A DNA stretch of 64,000 nt from Paraburkholderia silviterrae (GTDB lineage Bacteria; Pseudomonadota; Gammaproteobacteria; Burkholderiales; Burkholderiaceae), in the NCBI RefSeq assembly GCF_004353915.1, contig NZ_SMRP01000012.1, forward strand, positions 180,279-244,278. The letters are read 5' to 3'. The notes under the pieces are model-generated. The model had not been told where the DNA came from, ran no database searches, and saw only the letters and a program-made list of their open reading frames with translations. Below are positions 9,016 to 18,161 of the stretch, piece by piece (the first letter of the stretch is position 1; each line of letters starts with the position of its first letter). A program made the translations under genes and the position numbers.

Positions 9016-9765
9016 ATGGATCTGGGTTTGACCGGCAAGGTTGCCATCGTCACCGGCTCGGCACGCGGCCTGGGAGCCGCTACGGCACGCCGGCTCGCGC
9101 AAGAGGGCGCGAAAGTCGTCATCACGGATATCAATGCCGAACTGGCGCAGGCCACGGCGAAGACGCTGCAGGACGAGGGGCTGGCCGCGCATTGCGTGGT
9201 GGGCGACATCACGAAGGCCGCCGACGTGCAGCGCCTCGTCGACGAAACCGTCGCGCATTTCGGCGGCGTGCACATTCTCGTGAACAATGCCGGCGCGCCG
9301 CGCGACAAGTACCTCGTCAAGATGAGCGAGGACGACTGGGATTTCGTGATCACCGTGATGCTCAAGGGCGCCTTCCTCGCGGCCAAGGCCGTCATGCCGC
9401 ATTTCATCGAGCAGGGTTGGGGCCGGCTCATCAACATCAGCTCGCGTGCCCACTTCGGCAATCCCACCCAGGCCAACTATTCGGCCGCGAAGGCGGGCTT
9501 GATCGGCATGGCGAAGGCGCTTTCCATGGAAGAGGGTCGTTACGGCATCACGGCGAACTGCGTGGCGCCCGGCTTCATGGAAACGGAAATGGTGCAGGCG
9601 CTCGCGACCTACGAAACCATCAAGGAGCGCGCCGTGGCCGCGCAGCCCATCAAGCGCGTGGGGAGTCCCGAGGACATCGCCGACGCCGTTGCCTTCCTGG
9701 CGAGCGAGCGCGCCGGCTTCATCAGCGGCGAAGTGCTCCATGTGACGGGCGGGCGCTACGGCTGA
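9016..9765 (+). CDS. SDR family oxidoreductase, 3-hydroxyacyl-CoA dehydrogenase-like
   Basis: 249 residues, classical short-chain dehydrogenase. It has the cofactor loop TGSARGLG, NNAG at 90-93, Ser142/143, and the Tyr155-x3-Lys159 pair in YSAAK. An AGGAG ribosome site precedes the ATG. Between a hydratase and a thiolase gene its likely reaction is oxidation of 3-hydroxyacyl-CoA to 3-ketoacyl-CoA, although FabG-like reduction cannot be excluded. Asp38 after the second strand suggests preference for NAD over NADP. Confidence 0.88.
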   Translation: MDLGLTGKVAIVTGSARGLGAATARRLAQEGAKVVITDINAELAQATAKTLQDEGLAAHCVVGDITKAADVQRLVDETVAHFGGVHILVNNAGAPRDKYLVKMSEDDWDFVITVMLKGAFLAAKAVMPHFIEQGWGRLINISSRAHFGNPTQANYSAAKAGLIGMAKALSMEEGRYGITANCVAPGFMETEMVQALATYETIKERAVAAQPIKRVGSPEDIADAVAFLASERAGFISGEVLHVTGGRYG

Positions 9766-9858
9766 TTTTGCGGTGGCATCACGGATGATCGCTGCCAGCG
9801 CATGACAGACAGGCGATGGCGGCGGCGGATTTTTCATGAAGTTCAAGAGGCATTCAAA

Positions 9859-11067
9859 ATGAAACGAGCAGCCATCGTCTCGCCGCTTCGCACACCGGTG
9901 GGGGCATTCGGCGGGGTGTTGAAAGGGGTTCCCGTCGAAGAGCTGGGCGCCACTGTAGCGCGCGCCATCGTGGAGCGCACGGGGCTCGACCCGGCGCGTA
10001 TCGACGACGTGGTCTTCGCCCAAAGCTATGCGAGTGGCGAAACGCCTTGCACGGGCCGCTGGGTGGCGCTGCAGGCGGGCTTTCCGATAGAGGTCGCGGG
10101 CATGCAGCTCGACCGGCGCTGCGGCGGCGGCGTGCAGGCGCTCGCGACGGCCGCCATGATGGTGCAGACCGGCGCGGCCGACGTCGTGATGGCGGGCGGC
10201 GTGGAAAGCATGAGCAACGTCGAGTACTACACGACCGATATGCGCTGGGGTAAGCGCGCGGGCACCGTCAAGATGCACGACCGTCTGGACCGTGGCCGCG
10301 AGCGTTCACAGCCCGAGGCGCGCTTTGGCCGCATCAGCGGCATGATCGAAACTGCTGAGACGCTGGCGCGCGAGTATGGCATTACGCGAGAGGCGTCCGA
10401 CCGCTTTGCAGCGCGCAGCCACCAGCGCGCCGCCGCGGCGCAAGCGGCGGGCCGGCTGGACGCGGAAATCGTTTCGGTATCCGTACCACAGCGCAAGGGC
10501 GACCCGGTGCTCGTGAGCAAGGACGAGGGAATACGCGGCGAAACGACGGCCGAGAGCCTGGCAAAACTCAAGCCTATTGTGAAGGATGGCGTGGTCACGG
10601 CGGGCAATGCCTGCCAGCAGAACGACGCCGCCGCGGCCTGCCTGATCGTGGCCGAGGACAAGCTCGAAGAATTGGGCCTCACGCCGATGGGCTGGCTGGT
10701 CGGCTGGGCCGCCGCGGGCTGCGATCCGGCGCGCATGGGCATCGGTCCCGTGCCGGCCGTGCAGAAGCTGCTGGCGCGCACGGGCCTGAAGTTCGACCAG
10801 ATGGACCTGATCGAACTCAACGAAGCCTTCGCCTGCCAGGCGCTGGCCTGCGTCGAGGGGTGGGGCAGTTCCATGGAAGCGCTGGAAGACCGGCTCAACG
10901 TCAACGGCTCCGGCATCTCGCTCGGCCACCCGGTGGGCGCGACGGGCGTGCGCATCATGAGCACGCTGCTGCGCGAGATGCAGCGCCGCAAGGCCCGCTA
11001 TGGCCTGGAGACGATGTGCATCGGCGGCGGCCAGGGCATCGCCATGATTTTCGAGCGCGCCGCATAA
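9859..11067 (+). CDS. Thiolase (acetyl-CoA acyltransferase)
   Basis: 402 residues. The nucleophilic cysteine is Cys88 in DRRCGGGVQA, a variant of the usual CSSG motif. The C-terminal catalytic His and Cys lie in GISLGHPVGATG and MCIGGGQG. It cleaves 3-ketoacyl-CoA with CoA to acetyl-CoA (or propionyl-CoA) and a shortened acyl-CoA. The start was chosen at MKRAAIV, 8 bases after an AGAGG site. The frame continues upstream to 9802, but that part lacks family similarity. Confidence 0.9.
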   Translation: MKRAAIVSPLRTPVGAFGGVLKGVPVEELGATVARAIVERTGLDPARIDDVVFAQSYASGETPCTGRWVALQAGFPIEVAGMQLDRRCGGGVQALATAAMMVQTGAADVVMAGGVESMSNVEYYTTDMRWGKRAGTVKMHDRLDRGRERSQPEARFGRISGMIETAETLAREYGITREASDRFAARSHQRAAAAQAAGRLDAEIVSVSVPQRKGDPVLVSKDEGIRGETTAESLAKLKPIVKDGVVTAGNACQQNDAAAACLIVAEDKLEELGLTPMGWLVGWAAAGCDPARMGIGPVPAVQKLLARTGLKFDQMDLIELNEAFACQALACVEGWGSSMEALEDRLNVNGSGISLGHPVGATGVRIMSTLLREMQRRKARYGLETMCIGGGQGIAMIFERAA

Positions 11068-11091
11068 GACATGGAACACGGGAGACAGATA

Positions 11092-13053
11092 ATGAGCAAT
11101 CCTGAATCAAGCCAGGTGTGGCGGCCCGGCCAGCGCGAGTTACAGGGCGCCGGCATCGTGAAGCTGATGCGCGCACTGGATGTGCCCTCGTATGAAGAGC
11201 TGATGCGCGTGTCAGTGGACGAACCCGAGCGCTACTGGAATACCGTGATGCGCGAATGTGCCATCGCCTGGGACGAGCCGCCCACGGGCTACGCGGACCT
11301 GTCGCGCGGCCCGCAGTTTCCCAGCTGGTTCCCCGGCGGCCGGCTCAACTGGGTCAACACCATCTATGCGTGGGCCCGAAACCCGGCCACCGCGCAGCAA
11401 AAGGCCGTGGTGGCGGAGCGCGAGGACGGCAGCGTGAGCGCGCTGACCTATGCGGAGCTGGAAGCGCGCGTGCGCGACTTCGCGGCGGGCCTCGCGCAGC
11501 GTGGCCTCAAGCAGGGAGACCGCATCGGCCTCTTGATGGAGAACGGCGTCGAGGCCACCATTTCGCTGCTGGCCATCGTGCATCTGGGCGCGCTGGTCGT
11601 GCCGCTCTTCAGCGGCTTCGGGGTCGACGCCATCGTGGCCCGTCTGTCGGCCGCCGAGGCACGTATGGTCATCGCTTCCACGGGCTTTTCGCGCCGCACG
11701 AAGCGCGTCGACGTGGAAGGCGCGCTGCGCGACGCGTGGCGGCAGTTGCCGCTGGTCGAACACGTGATCTGGAAGCGCGCCGAAGGCGAAGCGGCTCAGG
11801 CCGCCCACGATGCGCGCGACCTGGACTGGCAGGAAACCGCTGCCGTGGCCCGCGGCCAGGGCACGGCGCCCGTGTCCGCTACGCCCGACACGCCCTTCAT
11901 GGTGATCTACACCTCGGGGACCACGGGCAAGCCCAAGGGTGTCGTGCACACGCACGGCAGCTTCCCGATCAAGATCGCGCACGACTCGCTGATCCACTTC
12001 GACGTGCATCCCGGCGACGTGTACTGCTGGCCCGCGGACATGGGCTGGATCGCGGGCACCCTGGTGCTGGGCTGCGCGCTGCTGCGCGGCGCGACGCTCG
12101 TGTGCTACGACGGTGCGCCCGACTACCCCGACTGGTCGCGCATGTCCCGGGTGGTGGAGCGCCACAAGGTCACGCACTTCGGGTCCGCGCCCACGCTGAT
12201 CCGCGGCATGGCGAGCCACGAAGAACTGGCGCTCGCGGGCGACCGCTCCACCGTGCGTCTGCTCATCACGGCGGGCGAGGGCATTGCACCCGAGCACTTC
12301 AACTGGTTCCTGCAGCGTTTCGGCGACGGCACCGCGCCCGTCATCAACTACACCGGCGGCACCGAGGCATCGGGCGCACTGCTGGCCAGCGTGCCGATCC
12401 GACCGATTCCGCCCAGCGGCTTCAACACCGTCTCTCCGGGCGTGGCGGCGGACGTGGTTGATCCTGCGGGCAACAGCGTGACCGGCGAAATCGGCGAGTT
12501 GGCGATCCGCGCGCCCTTCGTGGGCATGACGCAATCGTTCTGGCGCGACGACGAGCGCTACCTGGAAACCTACTGGCAGACCATTCCCGGCATTTGGGTA
12601 CACGGCGACCTGGCGTTGCGCACGCCTGAGGGTGACTACTTCATGATGGGGCGCTCCGACGACACGCTCAAGGTCGCAGGCAAGCGGCTGGGGCCGGCCG
12701 AGGTCGAGGAAGTGGTGCTCGAGCTGCACGACGTGGCCGAAGCCGCCGCCATTGGCGTGGCCGATGCGGACAAAGGCCAGAAGCTCGTGGTCTTCGTGGT
12801 GCCCAAGTCCGGCGCGAAGAGCGCGGGCGCAGATCTGGAGGCCGCCGTGTCCGGTCACGTGGACAAGCGCCTGGGGCGTCCCTTCAGACCCGGCCGCGTG
12901 CACGTGGTCGAGCAGTTGCCCAAGACGCGCAGCTCCAAGATCATGCGCCGCGTGATCCGCAGCGTGTACTGCGGTTTGCCGCCGGGCGATCTGTCGTCGC
13001 TGGACAATCCTGCCGCGCTCGATGAAGTGCGCGCTGTCGCGCCTGCTGCCTGA
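11092..13053 (+). CDS. AMP-forming acyl-CoA synthetase, acetyl-CoA synthetase-like
   Basis: 653 residues. An N-terminal ACAS-type segment is followed by the AMP-binding core with P-loop YTSGTTGKPKG and adenylate motif NYTGGTE. The C-terminal hinge carries RSDDTLKVAGKRLGP and a catalytic lysine near TRSSKIMR. It activates a carboxylic acid with ATP and CoA. The length and N-terminal domain resemble acetyl- and propionyl-CoA synthetases more than fatty acyl ligases, suggesting a short acid. A GGAGA site precedes the ATG at 11092; the in-frame ATG at 11071 lies too near the thiolase stop. Confidence 0.88.
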   Translation: MSNPESSQVWRPGQRELQGAGIVKLMRALDVPSYEELMRVSVDEPERYWNTVMRECAIAWDEPPTGYADLSRGPQFPSWFPGGRLNWVNTIYAWARNPATAQQKAVVAEREDGSVSALTYAELEARVRDFAAGLAQRGLKQGDRIGLLMENGVEATISLLAIVHLGALVVPLFSGFGVDAIVARLSAAEARMVIASTGFSRRTKRVDVEGALRDAWRQLPLVEHVIWKRAEGEAAQAAHDARDLDWQETAAVARGQGTAPVSATPDTPFMVIYTSGTTGKPKGVVHTHGSFPIKIAHDSLIHFDVHPGDVYCWPADMGWIAGTLVLGCALLRGATLVCYDGAPDYPDWSRMSRVVERHKVTHFGSAPTLIRGMASHEELALAGDRSTVRLLITAGEGIAPEHFNWFLQRFGDGTAPVINYTGGTEASGALLASVPIRPIPPSGFNTVSPGVAADVVDPAGNSVTGEIGELAIRAPFVGMTQSFWRDDERYLETYWQTIPGIWVHGDLALRTPEGDYFMMGRSDDTLKVAGKRLGPAEVEEVVLELHDVAEAAAIGVADADKGQKLVVFVVPKSGAKSAGADLEAAVSGHVDKRLGRPFRPGRVHVVEQLPKTRSSKIMRRVIRSVYCGLPPGDLSSLDNPAALDEVRAVAPAA

Positions 13054-13066
13054 CGCGCCCCTTGTC

Positions 13067-13921
13067 ATGACCACCGTCCGCTCGCTTGCTGCGGTCCATC
13101 CCGAGCTGCCGGAGAGGGCCGCAGGGCGGCTCGCCGCTTCGCTTCGGCCTGAGCCGGGGGCAACGATGGTTACCCCGCTGGTGCGTGCGCTGGCGCTGAT
13201 TTCGGCCTTTGCGCCAGAGGAGCGCTGGCTCGGCAACGGCGAACTCGCGCAGCGCACAGGGCTGCCGCCGTCCACGGTGTCGCGCATCGCTCGCTCGCTC
13301 GTGCACCTCGGCTATCTGCGGTACGACGGGGCACAACGCAAATACCGGCTTTCCGCGGCCGTGCTGGGCCTCGGCTATGCAGCCATCGCCCATTCGGCCA
13401 TTCAGGGGCTGGCGGGCGAGCGCATGGCGGTCTTTGCGCGCCAGCACAAGCTGCACGTGTGCCTCGCGGTGCGCGACCGGCTCGACCTCGTTGTGCTCGA
13501 ATGCCGCCGCAGCCTCGAATCGCCCGTGACGCTGCCGCTGCGCGTGGGTATGCGGGTGGGGATCGCGCTCTCGCCGATGGGCTGGTCGCTGCTCGCGGCG
13601 TTGCCTGATCTGGAGCGCACCTATCTGCTCGATAACGTCGAGCGGCACATGTTGCGCGACTGGGGCCGGCTGCGCCGCCGCGTCCTGCAAGGCATGGCGC
13701 AGGTCGGCGAGAAGGGGTATTGCACCGCCATCGGTGAATGGGAGCCGGAGTTAGGAATCCTTGCCGCTTCCGTGCTGCTGGAAGGCAATGCGCCCTTCGT
13801 GCTGGTGTGCATCGGCGGCAGCCATGCCATGACTCGCGCGCGCGTGGAGCGCGAACTGGGGCCGCGCCTGCTGGCGATGGCCCATGAGTTGCAATCGGAA
13901 TTCAACGTGATCGGTCAGTGA
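13067..13921 (+). CDS. IclR family transcriptional regulator
   Basis: 284 residues: HTH around NGELAQRTGLPPSTVSRIA, then the IclR ligand domain. Two upstream in-frame starts exist (13022, inside the ligase gene) and one downstream (13166). The ATG at 13067 lies 13 bases after the ligase stop. Its third-party position inside an acyl-CoA operon, between ligase and CoA-transferase genes, suggests autoregulated control. It resembles the regulator at 5726-6553, so the two may have arisen by duplication. Confidence 0.85.
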   Translation: MTTVRSLAAVHPELPERAAGRLAASLRPEPGATMVTPLVRALALISAFAPEERWLGNGELAQRTGLPPSTVSRIARSLVHLGYLRYDGAQRKYRLSAAVLGLGYAAIAHSAIQGLAGERMAVFARQHKLHVCLAVRDRLDLVVLECRRSLESPVTLPLRVGMRVGIALSPMGWSLLAALPDLERTYLLDNVERHMLRDWGRLRRRVLQGMAQVGEKGYCTAIGEWEPELGILAASVLLEGNAPFVLVCIGGSHAMTRARVERELGPRLLAMAHELQSEFNVIGQ

Positions 13922-13955
13922 TAATGCGTCCGGCCGATGCTCATGCGAGAAAAAA

Positions 13956-15137
13956 ATGAAAGTGCTTGAAGGTATCAAGGTCCTCGACTTCGGCCGCTTC
14001 ATCGCAGGGCCGTTCTGTTCGGCGCTGCTGGCGGACTATGGCGCCGAGGTGATCCGCATAGACCGCGTGGGCGGCGGCGAAGACCGCTTCATCGTGCCCG
14101 TGACGGAGCAGGGCGAGGGCGCGCTGTTTCTGCAGGTCAACCGCAACAAGCGCTCGATGACGCTGGACCTGGACAGCCCGGAAGGGCGCGGCATCGTACG
14201 CAGGCTGGTTGCCGAAGCCGACGTGGTGATCGCCAACATGCCGCCCCGTACGCTCAAAAGTCTGGGGCTCGATTATGAGAGCCTGTGCAGCATCAAGCCC
14301 GACATCATTCTCGTGGCCTCCAACGCTTTCGGCAACAGCGAGGCCGTGCGCGACCGGCTGGGCTTCGATGGGGTGGGCCAGGCGCTGAGCGGAGCCGTGC
14401 ACATCGCCGGTACGCCGGAACAGCCGCAAAAGGCCATGGTGCCCGTGGTGGATTTCGCCACAGCTTTTTCCTGCGCTCTCGGCACCATGCTCGCGCTCTA
14501 CGAGCGCCAGCGCAGCGGAACGGGACAGGAGGTCAGCGCATCGCTGCTGTGCACGGGACTGAACATGGCCAGCGGCGCGCTGATCGAGGAAGCGCTGCTG
14601 GGCCTCGACCGCTCAGCGATGCTGAACCGCGCGCCCAGCTATGCCCCTTCCGATATCTTCAAGGCCAACGATGGCTGGTTCATTACCCAGGTAATCGGCC
14701 GTCCCATGTTCAAGCGCTGGACGCAGCTCGTGGGCCGGCCCGAATTGCTCGACGATCCGCGCTTCGCCGACGACAGGCTGCGCGGCGAGAACGGCGAGTT
14801 TCTGAGCGACGTGATGTCGGCGTGGTGCCGCGACCTGTCGCAGGCCGAGGCGTTGGCGCAACTGGAGGAGGCGCGCATTCCCGCCGCTCCCGTCAACTCG
14901 CCGCGCCAGGCGCTGGAGGACGAGACCATCAAGGCCGCCAACCTGATTCAGTGGATGGACTACCCAGGTGCGCCAAAGAAGGTGCCGATTTTCGCTACAC
15001 CCGTGTCGCTGTCGCGCACGCCGCCGGAGATCCGTACGCGCGCGCCGCGTACCGGCGAGCATACCGACGAAATCCTGGCCGGGATCGGACTCGATCCACA
15101 GGCCATTGCCGATCTGCGGCTGCGGGAAATTGTTTAG
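13956..15137 (+). CDS. CaiB/BaiF family CoA-transferase
   Basis: 393 residues, class III CoA-transferase fold. The N-terminal GIKVLDFGRFIAGPFC motif and Asp166 in MVPVVDFATA fit the catalytic aspartate. It is the third CaiB-fold protein in the window and the last gene of the 8.1-15.1 kb operon. It converges on a LysR gene with only 25 bases between, which hold no clear terminator. Donor and acceptor acids are unknown. Confidence 0.88.
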   Translation: MKVLEGIKVLDFGRFIAGPFCSALLADYGAEVIRIDRVGGGEDRFIVPVTEQGEGALFLQVNRNKRSMTLDLDSPEGRGIVRRLVAEADVVIANMPPRTLKSLGLDYESLCSIKPDIILVASNAFGNSEAVRDRLGFDGVGQALSGAVHIAGTPEQPQKAMVPVVDFATAFSCALGTMLALYERQRSGTGQEVSASLLCTGLNMASGALIEEALLGLDRSAMLNRAPSYAPSDIFKANDGWFITQVIGRPMFKRWTQLVGRPELLDDPRFADDRLRGENGEFLSDVMSAWCRDLSQAEALAQLEEARIPAAPVNSPRQALEDETIKAANLIQWMDYPGAPKKVPIFATPVSLSRTPPEIRTRAPRTGEHTDEILAGIGLDPQAIADLRLREIV

Positions 15138-15162
15138 GATTTCATATGGTGTCGAGGTATCT

Positions 15163-16092
15163 CTATCCCAGCCAGCGCGCATCGGGCCAGCGGCCCTGCT
15201 CGAACGTGCTCTTGACACAGTCCAGCAGGACCCCGACCACGCAGCGCACCGGCGCCGTGGCCTGCCGGCTGCTGGGCGCGGCCAGCACGATGGTGCGCCG
15301 CAGCCCCGGAGACGTGAGCGGCGCCGCGCTCAGGAGGCCCCGTTCGACCTCGTGCGTGACGCCTACGGCGGGAAGAATCGTCCAGCCATGGCCTTGCGCG
15401 ACCAGTTCCTTCTGCACGCTGAGCGCGTTGGTTTCGGCAAAGACGCGCAGCGTCACGCCGGCCTCGGCCGCGGCGTGTTCGATCATGGCGCGCAGGCCCT
15501 GCGGGGCGGCGGGCAGAACGAACGGCTCGCGCGCGACGCGCGCGAGCGAGAGAGCGCGCTTGTGCGATAACCCCGCCGACGATGCAGCCACCGCCCATAG
15601 ACTTTCCTCGATCAACGCTTTCACATGCAGCGCGGGCGTTTCCTTCTGGCCGTAGAGCAGGGCGGCGTCCACGTCCCCTGCTTCGAGCCAGTCCTGCAGA
15701 TGCCCCGCGTAGCCGATGGTCAGCCGCAGGCGAATGTGCGGGTAGCGCCTGGCCACCTCGCCAGCCAGCAGCGTGGCCAGCAGATCCGATGTGCTGGCCA
15801 GGAGCCCGATGCTCACGATTCCCGAGACCGGCCCTTCGGTCGGCTGGATCTCGGCCTTGGCGCGCGCCACCTCGTTGAGGATGCGGTGCGCGTATTCGAG
15901 CATGGTCTTGCCGGCAGGCGTGAGCTGCATGCCGTGGCGGCTGCGGTCGAACAGCTCCGTGCCCATGTCCTCTTCGAGCAGGCGCAACTGGCGGGACACG
16001 GCGGGCTGAACGAGGTTCAGCAGGCTGGAGGCACGTGTGACATTGCCGGTTTCGGCGACAGTGACAAAGGCGCGGAGTTGCTTGAGATCCAT
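15163..16092 (-). CDS. LysR family regulator, divergent from the itaconate-like operon
   Basis: 309 residues. N-terminal LysR HTH (MDLKQLRAFVTVAETGNVT, QPAVSRQLRLLEE) and C-terminal inducer-binding domain. The start is placed at MDLKQL, where the family begins; the frame extends to 16131 without similarity. It is divergent from the dehydrogenase/ETF/itaconate-like operon and the 111-base spacer holds an ATCCAT-N11-ATGGAT dyad. In Pseudomonas aeruginosa the itaconate cluster is likewise controlled by an adjacent LysR protein, so a C5-dicarboxylate-CoA sensing role is plausible. Confidence 0.9.
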   Translation of the reverse strand: MDLKQLRAFVTVAETGNVTRASSLLNLVQPAVSRQLRLLEEDMGTELFDRSRHGMQLTPAGKTMLEYAHRILNEVARAKAEIQPTEGPVSGIVSIGLLASTSDLLATLLAGEVARRYPHIRLRLTIGYAGHLQDWLEAGDVDAALLYGQKETPALHVKALIEESLWAVAASSAGLSHKRALSLARVAREPFVLPAAPQGLRAMIEHAAAEAGVTLRVFAETNALSVQKELVAQGHGWTILPAVGVTHEVERGLLSAAPLTSPGLRRTIVLAAPSSRQATAPVRCVVGVLLDCVKSTFEQGRWPDARWLG

Positions 16093-16151
16093 CGCAGATA
16101 CCTCGATACCGAAAACTGATGCTTCGATCAAAGAATTCTATTTTTCTCTAT

Positions 16152-16174
16152 ATCCATCAAATATTACTATGGAT
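16152..16174. promoter_or_regulatory. Likely LysR operator
   Basis: Inverted repeat ATCCAT-N11-ATGGAT in the AT-rich spacer between the divergent LysR and dehydrogenase genes. It is the T-N11-A style site expected for a LysR-type regulator. No footprint is available, so this is an inference from symmetry and position. Confidence 0.5.
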
Positions 16175-16203
16175 TCACGCAAGCAACTAACGAGACTTCC
16201 TTC

Positions 16204-17376
16204 ATGAGTGCTTCCATTTTTTCCGCCCCCGACCAGTACCAGGAAATCCGCGACGCGGTGCGCGGTCTGTGCAATCAGTTTCCTGCTGAATACCACCGCA
16301 AGATCGACGAGGCACGCGGCTACCCCGAGGAGTTCGTCAACGCGCTCACCAAGGCCGGCTGGCTCGCCGCGCTGATTCCGCAGGAATACGGCGGCCCGGG
16401 GCTGTCGATGGCCGAAGCCTCCGTCATCATGGAAGAGATTAATCGCTCGGGCGGCAACTCGGGTGCCTGCCATGGCCAGATGTACGTGATGAACACCATC
16501 GTCTTCAGCGGCACCGAGGAACAGAAGCAGCGCTACCTGCCCCGCATTGCCGCGGGCGAGTTGCGCGTGCAGTCGATGGGCGTGACCGAGCCCACCACGG
16601 GCAGCGACACCACGAAGCTCAAGACCACGGCAGTAAAAAAGGACGGCCGCTGGGTCGTCAACGGCCAGAAGGTGTGGATCTCGCGCGTGCAGCACAGCGA
16701 CCTGCTGATCCTGCTGGCGCGCACCACGCCGCTCGACCAGGTGCAGAAGAAGAGCGACGGCCTTTCGTGCTTCATCGTCGAGCTGGACAAGGCCATCGGC
16801 AACGGCCTCACGGTGCGGCCCATTCTCAACATGGTCAACCACGAGACCAACGAGCTGTTCTTCGACAACCTGGAGTTGCCCGAAGATGCACTGCTGGGCA
16901 CCGAAGGCAAGGGCTTGAAGGTGATCTTCGACGGCCTGAATGCCGAGCGCACGCTGATTGCCGCCGAGTGCATCGGCGACGGCTACTGGTTCCTCGAAAA
17001 GGCCCGCAATTATGCGAGCGAGCGCAAGGTGTTCGGCCGCCCCATCGGCCAGAACCAGGGCATCCAGTTCCCGCTGGCCGAGTCCTTCATCGAACTCGAA
17101 GCGGCCAACCTGATGCGCTGGCGTGCCTGCGAGAAGATCGATGCGCGCCAGAACGCGGGCGTGGAAGCCAATATGGCGAAGTACCTCGCCGCCAAGGCGA
17201 GCTGGGAAGCCGCCAACGCCTGCCTGCAGACGCATGGCGGCTTTGGTTTTGCCTGCGAATACGACGTGGAGCGCAAGTTCCGCGAAACGCGCCTGTATCA
17301 GGTTGCGCCTATCTCCACCAACATGATCCTGGGACATGTGGCCGAACACGTGCTGCAGCTCCCGCGTTCCTACTGA
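16204..17376 (+). CDS. Acyl-CoA dehydrogenase of the C5-dicarboxylate-like operon
   Basis: 390 residues. FAD/substrate loop SMGVTEPTTGSDTTKL and RPIGQNQGIQFP are clear. The C-terminal YEGT motif is absent. Glu248 in GLNAERTLIAAE aligns with the helix-G catalytic Glu of isovaleryl-CoA dehydrogenase, which suits a branched substrate. It starts a same-strand run with etfB, etfA, hydratase, CoA-transferase, lyase and ETF-QO genes. From that context methylsuccinyl-CoA or a related branched acyl-CoA is a reasonable candidate substrate. The paralogue at the left edge of the window is close in sequence. Confidence 0.9.
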   Translation: MSASIFSAPDQYQEIRDAVRGLCNQFPAEYHRKIDEARGYPEEFVNALTKAGWLAALIPQEYGGPGLSMAEASVIMEEINRSGGNSGACHGQMYVMNTIVFSGTEEQKQRYLPRIAAGELRVQSMGVTEPTTGSDTTKLKTTAVKKDGRWVVNGQKVWISRVQHSDLLILLARTTPLDQVQKKSDGLSCFIVELDKAIGNGLTVRPILNMVNHETNELFFDNLELPEDALLGTEGKGLKVIFDGLNAERTLIAAECIGDGYWFLEKARNYASERKVFGRPIGQNQGIQFPLAESFIELEAANLMRWRACEKIDARQNAGVEANMAKYLAAKASWEAANACLQTHGGFGFACEYDVERKFRETRLYQVAPISTNMILGHVAEHVLQLPRSY

Positions 17377-17398
17377 CACTCAAAAGGAATACTGAGCA

Positions 17399-18148
17399 AT
17401 GAAGATTCTCGTACCCGTCAAGCGCGTGGTGGACTACAACGTCAAGGTCCGCGTCAAGGCCGATGGCACCGGCGTGGACATCGGCAACGTCAAGATGAGC
17501 ATGAACCCCTTCGACGAAATCGCCGTGGAAGAAGCCGTGCGCCTGAAGGAAAAGGGCGTGGCCACCGAAGTCATCGCCGTTTCGTGCGGCGTGGCCGCGT
17601 GCCAGGAAACGCTGCGCACGGCCATGGCCATCGGCGCGGACCGCGGCATTCTGGTCGAAACCGATGTCGAACTGCAGCCGCTGGCGGTGGCCAAGCTGCT
17701 GAAGGCCCTCGTGGACAAGGAGCAGCCCGGCCTCATCATCCTCGGCAAGCAGGCCATCGACGACGACGCCAACCAGACCGGCCAGATGCTTGCGGCGCTG
17801 GCCGATCTGCCGCAGGCGACCTTCGCTTCGAAGGTCGAAGTCGCCGGCGACCGGGTCGAAGTGACCCGCGAAGTGGACGGCGGCCTCGAAACCTTGTCGT
17901 TGTCCACGCCGGCCGTCGTCACCACCGACCTGCGCCTGAACGAGCCGCGCTACGTGACGCTGCCCAACATCATGAAGGCGAAGAAGAAGCCGCTCGACAC
18001 CATCAAGCCCGCGGACCTCGGCGTCGATGTGGCGCCGCGCGTGAAGACGCTCAAGGTGGCCGAACCGGCGGGGCGCAAGGCAGGCATCAAGGTGGCCGAC
18101 GTGGCCGCGCTTGTCGACAAGCTCAAGAACGAAGCCAAAGTAATTTAA
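17399..18148 (+). CDS. etfB: Electron transfer flavoprotein subunit beta
   Basis: 249 residues, full length. It begins MKILVPVKRVVDYNVKVRVK as in proteobacterial EtfB, and the AMP-binding and recognition-loop region is intact. With EtfA it takes electrons from acyl-CoA dehydrogenases and passes them to ETF:quinone oxidoreductase in the membrane. AAGGA lies upstream of the ATG. It is 22 bases after the dehydrogenase gene, so this ETF is probably dedicated to this pathway and expressed with it. Confidence 0.96.
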   Translation: MKILVPVKRVVDYNVKVRVKADGTGVDIGNVKMSMNPFDEIAVEEAVRLKEKGVATEVIAVSCGVAACQETLRTAMAIGADRGILVETDVELQPLAVAKLLKALVDKEQPGLIILGKQAIDDDANQTGQMLAALADLPQATFASKVEVAGDRVEVTREVDGGLETLSLSTPAVVTTDLRLNEPRYVTLPNIMKAKKKPLDTIKPADLGVDVAPRVKTLKVAEPAGRKAGIKVADVAALVDKLKNEAKVI

Positions 18149-18161
18149 GGAGCCGATGGAA

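Noticed and set aside
11212..13287. 691-codon open frame on the minus strand
   Set aside because: Antisense to the acyl-CoA synthetase gene; composition is His/Arg/Gly-rich shadow sequence typical of high-G+C DNA, with no domain.
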